DNA of 64,000 nucleotides from Halobacteriales archaeon QS_6_71_20 (GTDB taxonomy: Archaea; Halobacteriota; Halobacteria; Halobacteriales; Haloferacaceae). Location: positions 1-64,000 of the forward strand of contig PXRU01000016.1 of the NCBI GenBank assembly GCA_003020945.1, given 5' to 3'. The notes under the pieces were generated by a model that searched no databases, was not told the origin of the DNA, and saw only the letters and a list, made by a program, of their open reading frames with translations. Positions within the stretch are counted from its first letter, which is position 1, and every line of letters begins with the position of its first letter. Of the stretch, positions 27,882 to 38,393 are shown piece by piece. The translations under genes were made by a program, and so were the position numbers.

Positions 27882-30155
27882 ATGGGACTGGACGACGACG
27901 CACGGGAGTACCATCGAACGGACCCTCCCGGCAAGCTCGAGATCTCGACGACGAAGCCGACGAACACCCAGCGGGACCTCTCGCTGGCGTACTCGCCGGG
28001 CGTCGCGGCGCCGTGTCGGGACATCTCCGCCGACGGGGACCGTGCGTTCGAGTACACCGCGAAGGGGAACATGGTCGGGGTCGTCTCCAACGGCTCGGCC
28101 GTGCTCGGTCTCGGCGACATCGGCGCGCAGGCGTCCAAGCCGGTGATGGAGGGGAAGGGGGTGCTGTTCAAGCGCTTCGCCGACATCGACGTGTTCGACA
28201 TCGAGCTCGACGAGGACGACCCCGAGGAGATCGTCCGCTCGGTGTCGGCGATGGAGCCGACCTTCGGCGGGATCAACCTGGAGGACATCAAGGCGCCGGA
28301 GTGCTTCGAGATCGAGGAGACGCTCCGCGAGGAGATGGACATCCCCGTCTTCCACGACGACCAGCACGGCACGGCGATCATCTCCGGGGCGGGGCTGATC
28401 AACGCCGCCGACATCGTCGACAAGGAGCTCTCGGAGCTGGGCATCGTCTTCTCGGGCGCGGGCGCGTCCGCAATCGCCACCGCGGAGTTCTACGTCGAGT
28501 TGGGCGCGGACCCGAACAACATCACGATGTGTGACTCCTCGGGGATCATCACCGAGGAGCGGGCGGCCGAGGGCGACGTCAACGACTACAAGGCGCAGTT
28601 CGCCAGCGAGGTCGACGGGGGCGACCTCGCGTCGGCGATGGAGGGCGCGGACGTGTTCGTCGGCCTCTCGATCGGCGACATCGTGAGCGAGGAGATGGTG
28701 CGGTCGATGGCCGAGGACCCGATCATCTTCGCGATGGCGAACCCGGACCCGGAGATCGCCTACGAGGACGCGAAGGAGGCCCGCGACGACACCGTCATCA
28801 TGGGGACCGGCCGGTCGGACTGCCCCAACCAGGTGAACAACGTGCTGGGGTTCCCGTTCCTGTTCCGCGGCGCGCTCGACGTGCGCGCGACCGGCATCAA
28901 CGAGGAGATGAAACGCGCCGCCGCGGAGGCGCTGGCGGAGCTCGCCCGGAAGGACGTGCCCGACGCCGTCGTGAAGGCGTACGGCGACCAGCCGCTGCAG
29001 TTCGGCCCGGAGTACGTCATCCCGAAGCCGCTGGATCCCCGCGTGCTGTTCGAGATCGCGCCCGCCGTCGCCGAGGCCGCGATGGAGTCGGGCGTCGCCC
29101 GGACGGAGCTGGAGGCGGAGCCGTACGCCGAGGAGCTGGAGGCGCGGCTCGGCAAGAGCCGGGAGATGATGCGGGTCGTGCTCAACAAGGCGCGCTCGGA
29201 GCCCAAGCGGGTCGCGCTCGCGGAGGGGAGCGACGAGAAGATGATCCGCGCGGCCTACCAGATGGCGGAGCAGGGGATCGCCGAGCCGGTGCTGTTGGGC
29301 GACCGTGACACGATCGAGACGACCACGTCGCGGTTGGGCCTCGACTACGAGCCGTCCGTCGTCGACCCCGCCGAGACGGACGTGACAGAGGCGTACGCCG
29401 ACCGCCTCCACGACCTCCGGAAGCGGAAGGGGATCACCCGGTCGGAGGCCGGCGAGCTGATCCGGCGGGACACGAACTACCTCGGGAGCGTGATGGTGGA
29501 GCAGGACGACGCCGACGCCCTGCTGACGGGGCTGACCCACCACTACCCGAGCGCGCTCCGGCCGCCGCTACAGGTGATCGGGACGGCCGAGGACGCCGAG
29601 CACGTCGCCGGCGTCTACATGCTGACGTTCAACAACCGCGTCGTGTTCTGCGCCGACACGACGGTGAACCAGGAGCCGGACGCCGAGGTGCTCGCGGAGG
29701 TGACCAGACACACCGCGACGCTCGCCCGGCGGTTCAACATCGAGCCGCGGGCGGCGATGCTGTCGTACTCCAACTTCGGCTCCGTCACCGACGAGGGCAC
29801 CCGGAAGCCGCGCGAGGCGGTGCGTCGCCTCCACGACGACCCCGAGGTGGACTTCGCCGTCGACGGCGAGATGCAGGCCGACACCGCCGTCGTCGAGGAG
29901 ATCCTCGACGACACCTACGAGTTCTCCGCGCTCGACGGCCCGGCGAACGTCCTCGTGTTCCCGAGCCTGGAGGCCGGCAACATCGGCTACAAGCTGCTCC
30001 AGCGGCTGGGCGGCGCGGAGGCGATCGGTCCGATGCTCGTCGGCATGGACGAGCCGGTCCACGTGATACAGCGCGGCGACGAGGTGAAAGACATCGTCAA
30101 CCTCGCGGGCGTCGCTGTCGTCGACGCGCAGGGCGAGGCCGTCGACGAGGGGTAG
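27882..30155 (+). CDS. maeB: NADP-type malic enzyme fused to phosphotransacetylase-like domain
   Basis: 757 residues, the long MaeB architecture. The N-terminal malic domain ([33 protein letters not shown]; metal-binding [10 protein letters not shown]) and an NAD(P)-binding domain ([15 protein letters not shown]) cover about residues 1-415. A phosphate acetyltransferase-like domain ([17 protein letters not shown] ... [17 protein letters not shown]) fills the rest. It decarboxylates malate to pyruvate with NADPH formation. The C-terminal domain in relatives is regulatory (acetyl-CoA) rather than catalytic. Single gene. Confidence 0.95.
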   Translation: MGLDDDAREYHRTDPPGKLEISTTKPTNTQRDLSLAYSPGVAAPCRDISADGDRAFEYTAKGNMVGVVSNGSAVLGLGDIGAQASKPVMEGKGVLFKRFADIDVFDIELDEDDPEEIVRSVSAMEPTFGGINLEDIKAPECFEIEETLREEMDIPVFHDDQHGTAIISGAGLINAADIVDKELSELGIVFSGAGASAIATAEFYVELGADPNNITMCDSSGIITEERAAEGDVNDYKAQFASEVDGGDLASAMEGADVFVGLSIGDIVSEEMVRSMAEDPIIFAMANPDPEIAYEDAKEARDDTVIMGTGRSDCPNQVNNVLGFPFLFRGALDVRATGINEEMKRAAAEALAELARKDVPDAVVKAYGDQPLQFGPEYVIPKPLDPRVLFEIAPAVAEAAMESGVARTELEAEPYAEELEARLGKSREMMRVVLNKARSEPKRVALAEGSDEKMIRAAYQMAEQGIAEPVLLGDRDTIETTTSRLGLDYEPSVVDPAETDVTEAYADRLHDLRKRKGITRSEAGELIRRDTNYLGSVMVEQDDADALLTGLTHHYPSALRPPLQVIGTAEDAEHVAGVYMLTFNNRVVFCADTTVNQEPDAEVLAEVTRHTATLARRFNIEPRAAMLSYSNFGSVTDEGTRKPREAVRRLHDDPEVDFAVDGEMQADTAVVEEILDDTYEFSALDGPANVLVFPSLEAGNIGYKLLQRLGGAEAIGPMLVGMDEPVHVIQRGDEVKDIVNLAGVAVVDAQGEAVDEG

Positions 30156-30309
30156 CGTCCCCGAGACGGGGGAGCGTCCGGCGCGAGCGCGTTCCCGGGC
30201 CAACCGCGGGCGCCGGGTCGGAGCGGGCCGACCGGCGGGCGGTTCGGCCGGCGATCCGTCCGCCGGTCGTACCCCAGCATATAAGGGGGCGTCCGCCAAC
30301 CTTCCGGGC

Positions 30310-31929
30310 ATGTCACACGAGGACACGACCAGACGGCGGTTCCTTCAGGCGGCGGGATCGTCGGCCGCGGCGGTCGCGCTCGCCGGGTGTACGGACGGCG
30401 GCTCCGGCGACACAGAGACCTCGACCGAGTCGGGCGGCGAGGGCGACGGCACCGAGATGACCACCGACACCGAGGGGAGCACGGACGGGTCGTTCTCCGT
30501 CGGCGTCACGATGGGTCAGATGGACTCCGGACTCGACCCGCAGGACCACGCGGAGACGAACACGGAGATCATCGTCGGCCAGGCGTACGAGGGGCTGATG
30601 GACCGCGACAAGGAGGGCGGGATCGTCGAGAGCCTCGCGACCGACTGGGAGCGCGTCGAGCCGGGCGTCGCCCGGTTCACGCTGCGCGACGGCGTCACCT
30701 TCCACAACGGCGACGAGGTCACCGCCGAGGACGCCGCGTACAGCGTCCGCCGGATCGTGTTCGACGACGTCGGCATCGCCAGCCCGCAGGTGAACGACCT
30801 CGGCGTCGTGAGCGAGGTCGAGGCCGGCGACGGCGAGGTCACCGTCAGCTTCGACGGGCTCAACCCGATCGTGTTCCAGCTGTTCGCCACGAACGGGGAG
30901 ATCGTCCAGCAGTCCTGGATCGAGGAGAACGACTCCGACTACATCAACCAGAACACCAACGGCACGGGGCCGTTCCAGCTCTCCGAGTACGACTCCGGCA
31001 ACGAGGTCACCTTCGAGCGGTACGCGGACTACTGGGGGGAGACGGCCGAGGTCGAGGAGGTGACGCTCAGCGCCTCCAGCGAGTCGAGCACGCGGGTCAA
31101 CCGGCTGCTCGCCGAGGAGACGGACGTCGTCACGAACGTTCCGCCCCAGGAGGTGTCCCGGGTCGAGGAGTCCGACGTCGCGTCGGTCAACCCGGTGCCG
31201 AGCACGCGGATCATCTTCCTCCAGATGCGCTACGACGTGGAGCCGTTCTCGAACCAGCAGTTCCGGCAGGCGCTCAACTACGCCGTGGATCTCGAGGGGA
31301 TCATCGAGAACGTGCTCAACGGGTTCGGCGCGCCCACCGGGCAGCCGACGCTGGAGGCGTTCACCGGTCACAACCCCGACGTCGAGCCGTACCCCCACGA
31401 CCCCGACGAGGCCGAGCGGCTGGTCGAGGAGTCCGGCTTCGCCGGCGCGGAGATCACCCTGGAGACGCCGATCGGCCGCTACCTGAAGGACGTGGAGATC
31501 GCGCAGGCGGCCGCCAGCCAGATCGACTCGCTGTCGAACGTCAGCTGTGAGGTCGAGCAGCGGGAGTTCTCCTCGCTGGTGCAGGACCTCACCACCGGGA
31601 ACATCGAGGACAAGCCGCACTTCAACCTGCTCGGCTGGGGCAACGGCGAGTTCGACGCCTCCCAGACGATCATCCCGCTGCTGGCCTCAAGCGGCGCGTT
31701 GACGATGCTGAAAAACGACCAGGTCGACTCCTTCATGACGGAGGCACAGAACACGGCCGACCCCGACGAGCGGGAGTCGATCCTCCAGGAGGCCAACGCG
31801 TTCATCCGCGACCTCGCGCCGTGGGTGTTCATGCACCAGCAGTTCAGCGTGTACGGCGTCTCCGACGGGATCGAGTGGCAGCCCCGAAACGACGAGTTCA
31901 TCGACGTCGACACCGTCACCCGCAGCTAA
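30310..31929 (+). CDS. Peptide/nickel-type ABC transporter substrate-binding lipoprotein
   Basis: 539 residues. Twin-arginine signal TRRRFLQ and lipobox LAGC (Cys27) are followed by an acidic Thr/Ser linker and a family-5 solute-binding domain (DPQDHAETNTEIIVGQAYEGLM, TFHNGDEVTAEDAAYSVRR, LNYAVDLEGII). It captures oligopeptides or similar solutes outside the membrane. A CATATAAG box at 30278-30285 lies 25-32 bases before ATG, a strong leaderless promoter. It is the first of five co-directional genes (two permeases, two ATPases). Confidence 0.93.
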   Translation: MSHEDTTRRRFLQAAGSSAAAVALAGCTDGGSGDTETSTESGGEGDGTEMTTDTEGSTDGSFSVGVTMGQMDSGLDPQDHAETNTEIIVGQAYEGLMDRDKEGGIVESLATDWERVEPGVARFTLRDGVTFHNGDEVTAEDAAYSVRRIVFDDVGIASPQVNDLGVVSEVEAGDGEVTVSFDGLNPIVFQLFATNGEIVQQSWIEENDSDYINQNTNGTGPFQLSEYDSGNEVTFERYADYWGETAEVEEVTLSASSESSTRVNRLLAEETDVVTNVPPQEVSRVEESDVASVNPVPSTRIIFLQMRYDVEPFSNQQFRQALNYAVDLEGIIENVLNGFGAPTGQPTLEAFTGHNPDVEPYPHDPDEAERLVEESGFAGAEITLETPIGRYLKDVEIAQAAASQIDSLSNVSCEVEQREFSSLVQDLTTGNIEDKPHFNLLGWGNGEFDASQTIIPLLASSGALTMLKNDQVDSFMTEAQNTADPDERESILQEANAFIRDLAPWVFMHQQFSVYGVSDGIEWQPRNDEFIDVDTVTRS

Positions 31930-31954
31930 CCCGGCACGGAGGCCCACCCGATCA

Positions 31955-32947
31955 ATGTCACTCGGTCGATTCGCGATCAAAAGAACTCTCCAGGGGATCG
32001 GCGTCGTCTGGGGCGTCATCACCGTCGTGTTCGCGCTGCGGTTCGTCACGCCCGGGAGCCCGATCAACGCCGTCGCCCCGCTGGACGCCGACCAGGAGAC
32101 CCGGCGGGCGATCGCCGCCGAACTCGGGCTCGACCAGCCGCTGTACGTGCAGTACGGGCAGTACCTGTTCGACCTGATCCAGGGCGACATGGGTTTTTCG
32201 TACGTCCGGGGGCAGGCGGTCACGCCGCTGGTGGCCTCGAAGATCCCCGCGACCGTCGAACTGGCCGTCGCCGCCACCGTCGTCGCCATCGTGCTGTCGA
32301 TCCCGCTGGGCGTGATCAGCGCGACCCGCCGGAACCAGCCGGTCGACTACGGCGCGACCCTGTTCTCGCTGTTCGGGATCAGCACGCCCAACTTCTGGCT
32401 GGGGATCATGATGATCCTGATCCTCGCCGTGGAGTTCGGGGTGTTCAAGACGAGCGGCCGGAGCGTCGACGTCGGCGACGTGGTGCTGTCGACGGTCGGG
32501 CCGGAGCCGTTCCTCGACACCCTCCTGGGCTGGCTGTCGTACATCACGCTCCCGGCGATCGCCCTCGGGACGTACTTCACGGCGCTGATCACGCGGCTCA
32601 CCCGCTCGGGGATGCTCGACGAGCTGGGGAAGCCGTACGTCCGGGCGACGCGCGCGAAGGGCCTCCCCGAGACGCTCGTCCGCTACAAACACGCGCTGCG
32701 GAACACCCTCACCCCAGTCGTCACGGTGCTGGGGCTGCAGTTGGGGACGCTGATCGGCGGGGCCGTCATCACCGAGGCGGTGTTCTCCTGGCCCGGACTC
32801 GGGACGCTGGTCATCCGGAGCATCAACCTCCGCGACTGGCCCCTGCTACAGGGAAGCCTCATCGTCATCGGCGTCAGCTTCGTCCTCGTGAACATCCTCG
32901 TAGACATGGTATACGCGTATCTCGACCCGCGGGTGGCGTACGAGTAA
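31955..32947 (+). CDS. Peptide ABC transporter permease, DppB type
   Basis: 330 residues with six predicted membrane helices. The N-terminus (FAIKRTLQGIGVVWGVITVVF) and the EAA motif region (TRAKGLPETLVRYKHALRNTLTPVV) are typical of DppB/OppB permeases, as is AELGLDQPLYVQYGQYL. It starts 25 bases after the binding-protein gene, and its stop overlaps the start of the next permease. Confidence 0.93.
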   Translation: MSLGRFAIKRTLQGIGVVWGVITVVFALRFVTPGSPINAVAPLDADQETRRAIAAELGLDQPLYVQYGQYLFDLIQGDMGFSYVRGQAVTPLVASKIPATVELAVAATVVAIVLSIPLGVISATRRNQPVDYGATLFSLFGISTPNFWLGIMMILILAVEFGVFKTSGRSVDVGDVVLSTVGPEPFLDTLLGWLSYITLPAIALGTYFTALITRLTRSGMLDELGKPYVRATRAKGLPETLVRYKHALRNTLTPVVTVLGLQLGTLIGGAVITEAVFSWPGLGTLVIRSINLRDWPLLQGSLIVIGVSFVLVNILVDMVYAYLDPRVAYE

Positions 32948-33963
32948 TGGTCTCCGAACGTGTCATCCGGAACCTGAAATCGGAGTTCCGCACGAGCGCG
33001 CTCGCGAAGCTGGGGCTCGTACTCGTCGTCGGCGTCGTGCTCGTCGCCGTGTTCGCCCCGTTCGTCGCGCCGCACAACCCGACCGCGCAGAACCTGGGGG
33101 AGTCCCAGCTCCCGCCGCTCGGGTTCACCGAGACGAAGGAGACGACGACCTCCGAGATGGAGGACGGCGAGGTGGTGACCAGAACCGTTCAAGAGCGGGT
33201 GGAGGCCGACGCCGCCCACCCGCTGGGCACCGACGGCCTCGGCCGCGACATGCTCTCGCGGGTCGTGTACGGCGCCCGGACGTCGCTGGCGGTCGGCGTG
33301 CTCGGGACGCTGTTCGCGGCGCTGGTCGGCGTGCCTGTGGGGCTGATCGCCGGGTACTACCGCGGGAAGCTCGACGACGGGCTGATGCGCTTTGCCGACG
33401 TGAGCCTCGCGTTCCCGTCGCTCGTGCTGGCGATCGCGCTGATCGGACTGTGGGGTCGCGTCGCGGTCCCCGTCCCGGACCCGTTCGTCGTCGCCGGACT
33501 GGTCTCGGACATGCCCGAGCGGTTCACCCTGCCGGGGACGGTGATCATCGTCGTCGGGCTGGTGAACTGGGTGTGGTTCGCGCGGATCGCCCGCGGGGAG
33601 GCGTTGTCCCTGCGCGACCAGGAGTACGTGAAGGCCTCGCGCGCGCTCGGCGCGAGCCACGGACGGGTCATCCGTCGGCACGTCCTCCCGAACGCGATCA
33701 CGCCGATCATCGTGCTGGGGACGGTCCAGGTGGCGGCGATCATCCTGCTGGAGTCGTCGCTGTCGTTCCTGGGCTTCTCCGGCACGACGCTGTCGTGGGG
33801 GTTCGACATCGCGCAGGGGCGCGACTACATCTCCTCGGGCCAGTGGTGGATCGCGACGGTCCCCGGGCTCGCGATCATGCTGTCGGTCATCGGCGTGAAC
33901 CTGCTGGGCGACTGGCTCCGCGACGCGCTCGACCCCGGCATCGAGGGGGAGGGGGGTGTGTAG
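32947..33963 (+). CDS. Peptide ABC transporter permease, DppC type
   Basis: 338 residues, six membrane helices. DppC/OppC features are ADAAHPLGTDGLGRDMLSRVVYGARTS and the EAA loop KASRALGASHGRVIRRHVLPN. It carries an insert of about 35 charged residues (TKETTTSEMEDGEVVTRTV) between the first helix and the H-P-L-G-T-D motif. Pairs with the upstream permease to form the channel. Confidence 0.93.
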   Translation: MVSERVIRNLKSEFRTSALAKLGLVLVVGVVLVAVFAPFVAPHNPTAQNLGESQLPPLGFTETKETTTSEMEDGEVVTRTVQERVEADAAHPLGTDGLGRDMLSRVVYGARTSLAVGVLGTLFAALVGVPVGLIAGYYRGKLDDGLMRFADVSLAFPSLVLAIALIGLWGRVAVPVPDPFVVAGLVSDMPERFTLPGTVIIVVGLVNWVWFARIARGEALSLRDQEYVKASRALGASHGRVIRRHVLPNAITPIIVLGTVQVAAIILLESSLSFLGFSGTTLSWGFDIAQGRDYISSGQWWIATVPGLAIMLSVIGVNLLGDWLRDALDPGIEGEGGV

Positions 33964-35235
33964 ATGAGCGACTCGTCCGCCCCGACGGAGGCGTCCGCCG
34001 GCGACCACGCGACGCGGCGTCGCGGCGCCCCCGACGGCCACGCGGACGACGTGCTCAGGGTCCGCGACCTCTCGACCCGCTTTTTCACCGAGGAGGGGCA
34101 GGTCAACGCCGTCGAGTCCGTCGACTTCTCGGTCCGCGACGGGGAGGTGTTCGGCATCGTAGGCGAGTCGGGTTCCGGGAAGTCCGTGACCGCGCTGTCG
34201 CTCATCGACCTGATCGACTCGCCCGGGCGGATCACCGGCGGCGAGGTGTGGTACCGCGACGCCGACCTCGCCGACGAGTTCCGCGGGGACCGCCCCGACG
34301 CCGTCGACGGCGAGTTCGTCGACACGCGGCGCCTCCCGGAGGGGGTGCGGCGGTCGCTGCGCGGTCCGGCGTTCTCGACGGTGTTCCAGGACCCGATGTC
34401 GTCGCTGAACCCCTCCGTGACGGTCGGCGAGCAGATCGCCGAGGCCGTCGAGGTGCAGCGGCGCGCCCGCGCGAACCCGCGCCGGACTCGCTCCCGGACG
34501 CAGGGGTACGGGCTGGGGCGGCTCCTCGTCGACGCGGCGGTGCCGAATCGGAGCTTCACCTCCGAGTCGAGCCACGCCCGCGCCGTCGAACTGCTCGAAC
34601 AGGTCGGCATCCCCGACCCCGCCGACCGCGCCGAGGAGTACCCCCACCAGTTCTCTGGCGGGATGCTCCAGCGCGCGATGATCGCGCAGGCGCTGGCCGG
34701 CGAGCCGGACGTGCTCGTCGCCGACGAGCCCACGACCGCGCTGGACGTGACGATCCAGGCGCAGATCCTCAACCTCCTGCGCGACCTGCAGGAGGAGCAG
34801 GACACCTCCGTCGTATTGATCACTCACGACCTGGGCGTCATCGCGCGGATGTGCAACCGGGTCGGCGTGATGTACGCGGGCCGGATCGTTGAGCGCGGCA
34901 CGCTGTCGGACGTGTTCGACGACCCGGTCCACCCGTACACGCGGGGGCTGCTCGGCTCGATCCCCGACCTCGACGACCCCGCCCCGCGGCTCAACCCCAT
35001 CGAGGGGAACGTCCCCTCGCTGCTCGACGAGGAGATGGGGGACCGCTGTTACTTCGCCGACCGCTGTCCGAAGGCGATGACGGACTGCCTGCAGCCGATC
35101 CCCGAGTACGGCGTCGACCCGGGGACGGAGGGGCACGCGGCCCGGTGCGTGCTCGCCGAGCGCGAGTACGCGGACGGGGACGCGCTGCCGGCCGACCACT
35201 TCGCCCGCAACGCGGGGGTGCGCGACGATGACTGA
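33964..35235 (+). CDS. Peptide ABC transporter ATPase, DppD type
   Basis: 423 residues. Walker [10 protein letters not shown]-loop [11 protein letters not shown], signature [15 protein letters not shown], Walker [15 protein letters not shown] and H-loop [12 protein letters not shown] are intact. An extra 30-40 residues of Arg-rich sequence near residue 170 ([15 protein letters not shown]) sits between the Q-loop and the signature. The C-terminal Cys motif of peptide importers ([12 protein letters not shown] ... ARCVL) is present. Its 3' end overlaps the start of the next ATPase by 8 bases. Confidence 0.93.
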   Translation: MSDSSAPTEASAGDHATRRRGAPDGHADDVLRVRDLSTRFFTEEGQVNAVESVDFSVRDGEVFGIVGESGSGKSVTALSLIDLIDSPGRITGGEVWYRDADLADEFRGDRPDAVDGEFVDTRRLPEGVRRSLRGPAFSTVFQDPMSSLNPSVTVGEQIAEAVEVQRRARANPRRTRSRTQGYGLGRLLVDAAVPNRSFTSESSHARAVELLEQVGIPDPADRAEEYPHQFSGGMLQRAMIAQALAGEPDVLVADEPTTALDVTIQAQILNLLRDLQEEQDTSVVLITHDLGVIARMCNRVGVMYAGRIVERGTLSDVFDDPVHPYTRGLLGSIPDLDDPAPRLNPIEGNVPSLLDEEMGDRCYFADRCPKAMTDCLQPIPEYGVDPGTEGHAARCVLAEREYADGDALPADHFARNAGVRDDD

Positions 35236-36736
35236 CGCCGACGACGGCGCGCCCGTCGAGACGGTCGGCCGACGGGAGGCCAGAAGCGGGGGCGGGGGGG
35301 CGCCCGACGAGCCGCTGGTGCGGGTCCGCGGCCTCCGGAAGTACTACTACGAGGACGACTCGCTGCTGGACCGGCTGCTCGGGCGGGAGCCGACGAGCGT
35401 GAAGGCGGTCGACGGGGTCGACCTCGACGTGCGCCGCGGCGAGACGCTGGGCGTCGTCGGCGAGTCCGGCTGCGGGAAGTCGACGGCCGGCGAGACGCTG
35501 CTGCGGCTCCGCGAGGCGACGGACGGCACCGTCGAGTTCGACGGCGAGGACGTCATGGCGATGAGCGACGAGGAGCTGACGCGCTTTCGCAGGCGCGCGG
35601 GCATCGTCTTCCAGGACCCGTTCTCCAGCCTCGACCCGCGGATGACCGTCGGCGACATCGTCATCGAGGGGCTGGCGATCCACGACGAGCCGGCCGACCC
35701 GCCGGCGGACGGCCGCTCGAAGCGGGAGTGGCGCCGCGACCGGGCGGCGGAGCTGCTGGAGCGCGTCGGGCTGTCGGCCGACCAGATCGACCGCTACCCC
35801 CACGAGTTCTCGGGCGGGCAGCGCCAGCGCGTCGGCATCGCACGGGCGCTCGCGCTCGACCCGGAGTTCGTCGTGCTCGACGAGCCGGTGTCGGCGCTCG
35901 ACGTGAGCGTGCAGGCGCAGATCCTCAATCTCCTCGGGGACCTCCAGGAGGAGTTCGGGCTGACGTACCTGTTCATCGCACACGACCTCAGCGTCGTCCG
36001 CCACATCTGCGACCGGGTCGCCGTGATGTACCTCGGCGAGATCGTCGAGTCGGGGCCGACGGACGCGATCTTCGAGTCGCCGAAACACCCCTACACCGAG
36101 GCGCTGCTGGAGGCGGTGCCGCGCGCGTCCGTCGAGGAGCAGGGACGCCGCGTCGACGCCCTCTCGGGGGACGTCCCCTCGCCGCGTGACCCACCCTCGG
36201 GCTGTCACTTCCGGACGCGCTGTCCGGAGGTGATCCAGCCGCCGACGATCGACATCCCGCAGGAGCAGTACCGCGGCGTGATGGACCTCCGCGATCGGCT
36301 CGAACGGGAGGGGTTCTCCGCGGAGTCGGTGTGGGAGACGCTCGCCAGCGAGCACGCGGGCGACGACGAGTTCGAGCGGGACCCGGTGGCGTTCAAGGAG
36401 ACGCTGCGCGAGGAGTTCGACCTCCACGGGCTGACCGGCGCGACGATGGACACCGTCGAGGACGCCCTGGAGATACTCGTCAACGGGCGCGAGGGGGAGG
36501 CCGCCGACCGCCTCCGCGACGCCTTCACCTCCCCCTGCGAGGAGGAGGAGCCGATCCTGACGGGCGAGACGCACGCCGTCTCGTGTCACCTGCACGCCGA
36601 CGAGGACTACGACGTCGACCTCGACCCCGAGGACGTCGGCACCGCGATGGGCGGCATGGCCGGCATGCCGGACGGCGCCCGGAACTCCGACGAGGGGGAC
36701 GGCTCGGCGGCGCCGACCGGGCCGGAGGACCGCTGA
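35228..36736 (+). CDS. Peptide ABC transporter ATPase, DppF type, with long C-terminal insert
   Basis: 502 residues, longer than the usual 330-ish. The ATPase core is complete: [62 protein letters not shown]. The C-terminal oligopeptide-transporter Cys motif is split: [10 protein letters not shown] near residue 325 and [13 protein letters not shown]...VSCHLH near 435-452, separated by about 100 charged helical residues. It is the last gene of the transporter operon. The insert may be a haloarchaeal subfamily trait. Confidence 0.92.
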   Translation: MTDADDGAPVETVGRREARSGGGGAPDEPLVRVRGLRKYYYEDDSLLDRLLGREPTSVKAVDGVDLDVRRGETLGVVGESGCGKSTAGETLLRLREATDGTVEFDGEDVMAMSDEELTRFRRRAGIVFQDPFSSLDPRMTVGDIVIEGLAIHDEPADPPADGRSKREWRRDRAAELLERVGLSADQIDRYPHEFSGGQRQRVGIARALALDPEFVVLDEPVSALDVSVQAQILNLLGDLQEEFGLTYLFIAHDLSVVRHICDRVAVMYLGEIVESGPTDAIFESPKHPYTEALLEAVPRASVEEQGRRVDALSGDVPSPRDPPSGCHFRTRCPEVIQPPTIDIPQEQYRGVMDLRDRLEREGFSAESVWETLASEHAGDDEFERDPVAFKETLREEFDLHGLTGATMDTVEDALEILVNGREGEAADRLRDAFTSPCEEEEPILTGETHAVSCHLHADEDYDVDLDPEDVGTAMGGMAGMPDGARNSDEGDGSAAPTGPEDR

Positions 36737-36960
36737 CGCACCGGGGGTCGGGGACACTCGGTGAGTCGACCGAGAGCCGTCGGTGCGTTCGAACCGGGAA
36801 CGAGGACGTGTGACAAAGATTCTGCGACCGCGATGAACGTTCTTCGGAGCGTTCGCCCCGTCGTAAAACGTGTGATCCGGCGAATAACTCGACGGTGAAA
36901 CGTTCGAACGGTCTCGAATGCTCGGCATACTATTTGTGATGGGCCGATATATTGGGACCG

Positions 36961-37230
36961 ATGTCCCCCTCCACCCCCTTCCCGTCCGTCTCCTCGCTCC
37001 GGGAGGCGGTGCCGACCGCGAGCAGCCTTCGTAACGTCGTCGACACCCTCGGCGACGGTGCCGCGGCTCCCCTCCGCGCGGCCGCGTTCTACGCGGCGAT
37101 CGGGCTCCCGTTCGCGTACATCCCCCTGCTGGTGGGCGGCGTCGACCCCGGCCGACTGCTCGTCGTCGTCGGGCTCCTGCTCGCGAACGCGGCGGCGCTC
37201 GTCCTCGGTCACGAATACGGGATCGAGTAG
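36961..37230 (+). CDS. Small membrane protein of unknown function
   Basis: 89 residues with two hydrophobic segments (about 43-59 and 66-81) after a polar Ser/Ala-rich N-terminus, ending GHEYGIE. ATG at 36961 is preferred to an in-frame TTG nine bases upstream. AT-rich upstream sequence includes CATACTATTT, about 26-33 bases before the start. It is the last host gene before the provirus. Confidence 0.6.
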   Translation: MSPSTPFPSVSSLREAVPTASSLRNVVDTLGDGAAAPLRAAAFYAAIGLPFAYIPLLVGGVDPGRLLVVVGLLLANAAALVLGHEYGIE

Positions 37231-37318
37231 CGCTCACGGTCGTCGACCGCTTCGGACGATGCGGCAGCGAGACTGTCGTGTCGGCGGCTATGCTGGTACT
37301 CCGTGATTCTCCGTGTCG

Positions 37319-37339
37319 AAAACGAATGGGTTGGGGCGG
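37319..37339. repeat. attL core
   Basis: 21 bases identical to 57380-57400. Beyond the core the two copies share TTTGA after one mismatch. This copy carries only the last 13 tRNA bases and is the displaced 3' end left by integration. It sits 17 bases from the integrase stop codon. Confidence 0.88.
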
Positions 37340-37355
37340 GTTTGAGTCGTCTGGA

Positions 37356-38393
37356 TCATGCTTCGTCCTCCGTGTCGAACGACAGCTTACTGACGTGCGG
37401 GCGACCACGCTGCTCGAACTCTTCTCGCTTCGTCGGCAGATCGTAGTGCTGGTTGATCACTCGAACCGAGGCATTGACCCGACGGCCGACGACCTCGGCG
37501 TCCATACCGCGGTTCCGCTGCCACGTGATCGACCCTGAACGCACCTGGTGGGGCGACCGGGAACTGGGGCACTCCCGAGCGCCGGTCGAGGCGTACCACT
37601 CACAGGAGGGGCACTCCTCCCCGTGCGGGCACGACTGATGCCGACAGGGGACCGTCGCGAAGTAGCACCAGTCGCGGAGTGTGGACGTGACGACGCGGCC
37701 GAACGGCGTCACGAGCAGGGGCGAACGGCCGTGGTCATCACGAACGTCGGGCCGGTGGTGGTCGATCCACTCGCCGACGATGGCCATCGTCCCCTCGGTT
37801 ACGCCTACGTCACGCTCGCCCTGCTCGGCCTTCTTCAACGGCGTCCCCGTTTCCGGCCGGTGCCGGAACTCGAACACGCCGGCGTCGCGGTCAACGTCGC
37901 CCAGGTCAAGAGCGCGCAGGCCGCCCATGCGACACCCGATGAACCACAGTAGTTCGAGCGTCACATGGTGCTTACTCGCCCGGTCGGAGCCGTCGCGGAA
38001 CTGCCCGATCAGCGCCTTGGCGGCGTCTTGATCGAGCGTCACGTCCGAGACGTGGTCGGACCGGTCCACGTCGGGCACTTCGATCGCCGCGGCGACGCCG
38101 TCGGGGGCGATCCCCACGTCTGAGGCCCACTCCAACCAGTCGCGGACGGTCTGCTGGTGGTTCCGAAGGGAGATGGGTGCGAGATCGTCACCCTTGCGCT
38201 TGGCGTCGAACTCGTCAACGAGCCACGGGGTCAGATCCTGCATCGAGTCGATCCCCTGCGCCTCGGCCCAGTCGGTGAACACCTTCAGCCGGTACCCGTA
38301 ACCGCGGAGGGTCTGATCTGAGAGCGACACCGACCGCTTGTTGAGCCACCGCTCGGCCGCGTCCGACGGGGAGAGGTGCGGCGCGTCGGTCAC
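37356..38393 (-). CDS. Provirus integrase, tyrosine recombinase
   Basis: 345 residues. An N-terminal SAM-like core-binding domain (about 10-105) precedes the catalytic domain. Catalytic residues are Arg160 (GGLRALDL), His282 and Arg285 (HQVR), Trp291 and nucleophile Tyr317 (NQHYDLP). A Cys/His-rich insert (C250, H252, C255, H257, C261, C264) resembles the zinc-knuckle-like insert of many haloarchaeal integrases. GTG at 38393 overlaps the stop of the upstream zinc-ribbon gene (GTGA), which decides the start. It lies 17 bases from attL and would recombine the element with tRNA-Val. Confidence 0.92.
   Translation of the reverse strand: MTDAPHLSPSDAAERWLNKRSVSLSDQTLRGYGYRLKVFTDWAEAQGIDSMQDLTPWLVDEFDAKRKGDDLAPISLRNHQQTVRDWLEWASDVGIAPDGVAAAIEVPDVDRSDHVSDVTLDQDAAKALIGQFRDGSDRASKHHVTLELLWFIGCRMGGLRALDLGDVDRDAGVFEFRHRPETGTPLKKAEQGERDVGVTEGTMAIVGEWIDHHRPDVRDDHGRSPLLVTPFGRVVTSTLRDWCYFATVPCRHQSCPHGEECPSCEWYASTGARECPSSRSPHQVRSGSITWQRNRGMDAEVVGRRVNASVRVINQHYDLPTKREEFEQRGRPHVSKLSFDTEDEA

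Noticed and set aside
25883-28480. An 865-residue open frame on the minus strand
   Set aside because: It lies across the M24-like gene, the membrane protein and the start of the malic enzyme gene, and its translation is Arg/Pro/His-rich antisense of GC-rich codons.
34991-37408. An 805-residue minus-strand frame reaching into the provirus edge
   Set aside because: Antisense to two transporter ATPase genes and crosses attL; composition is that of a shadow frame.
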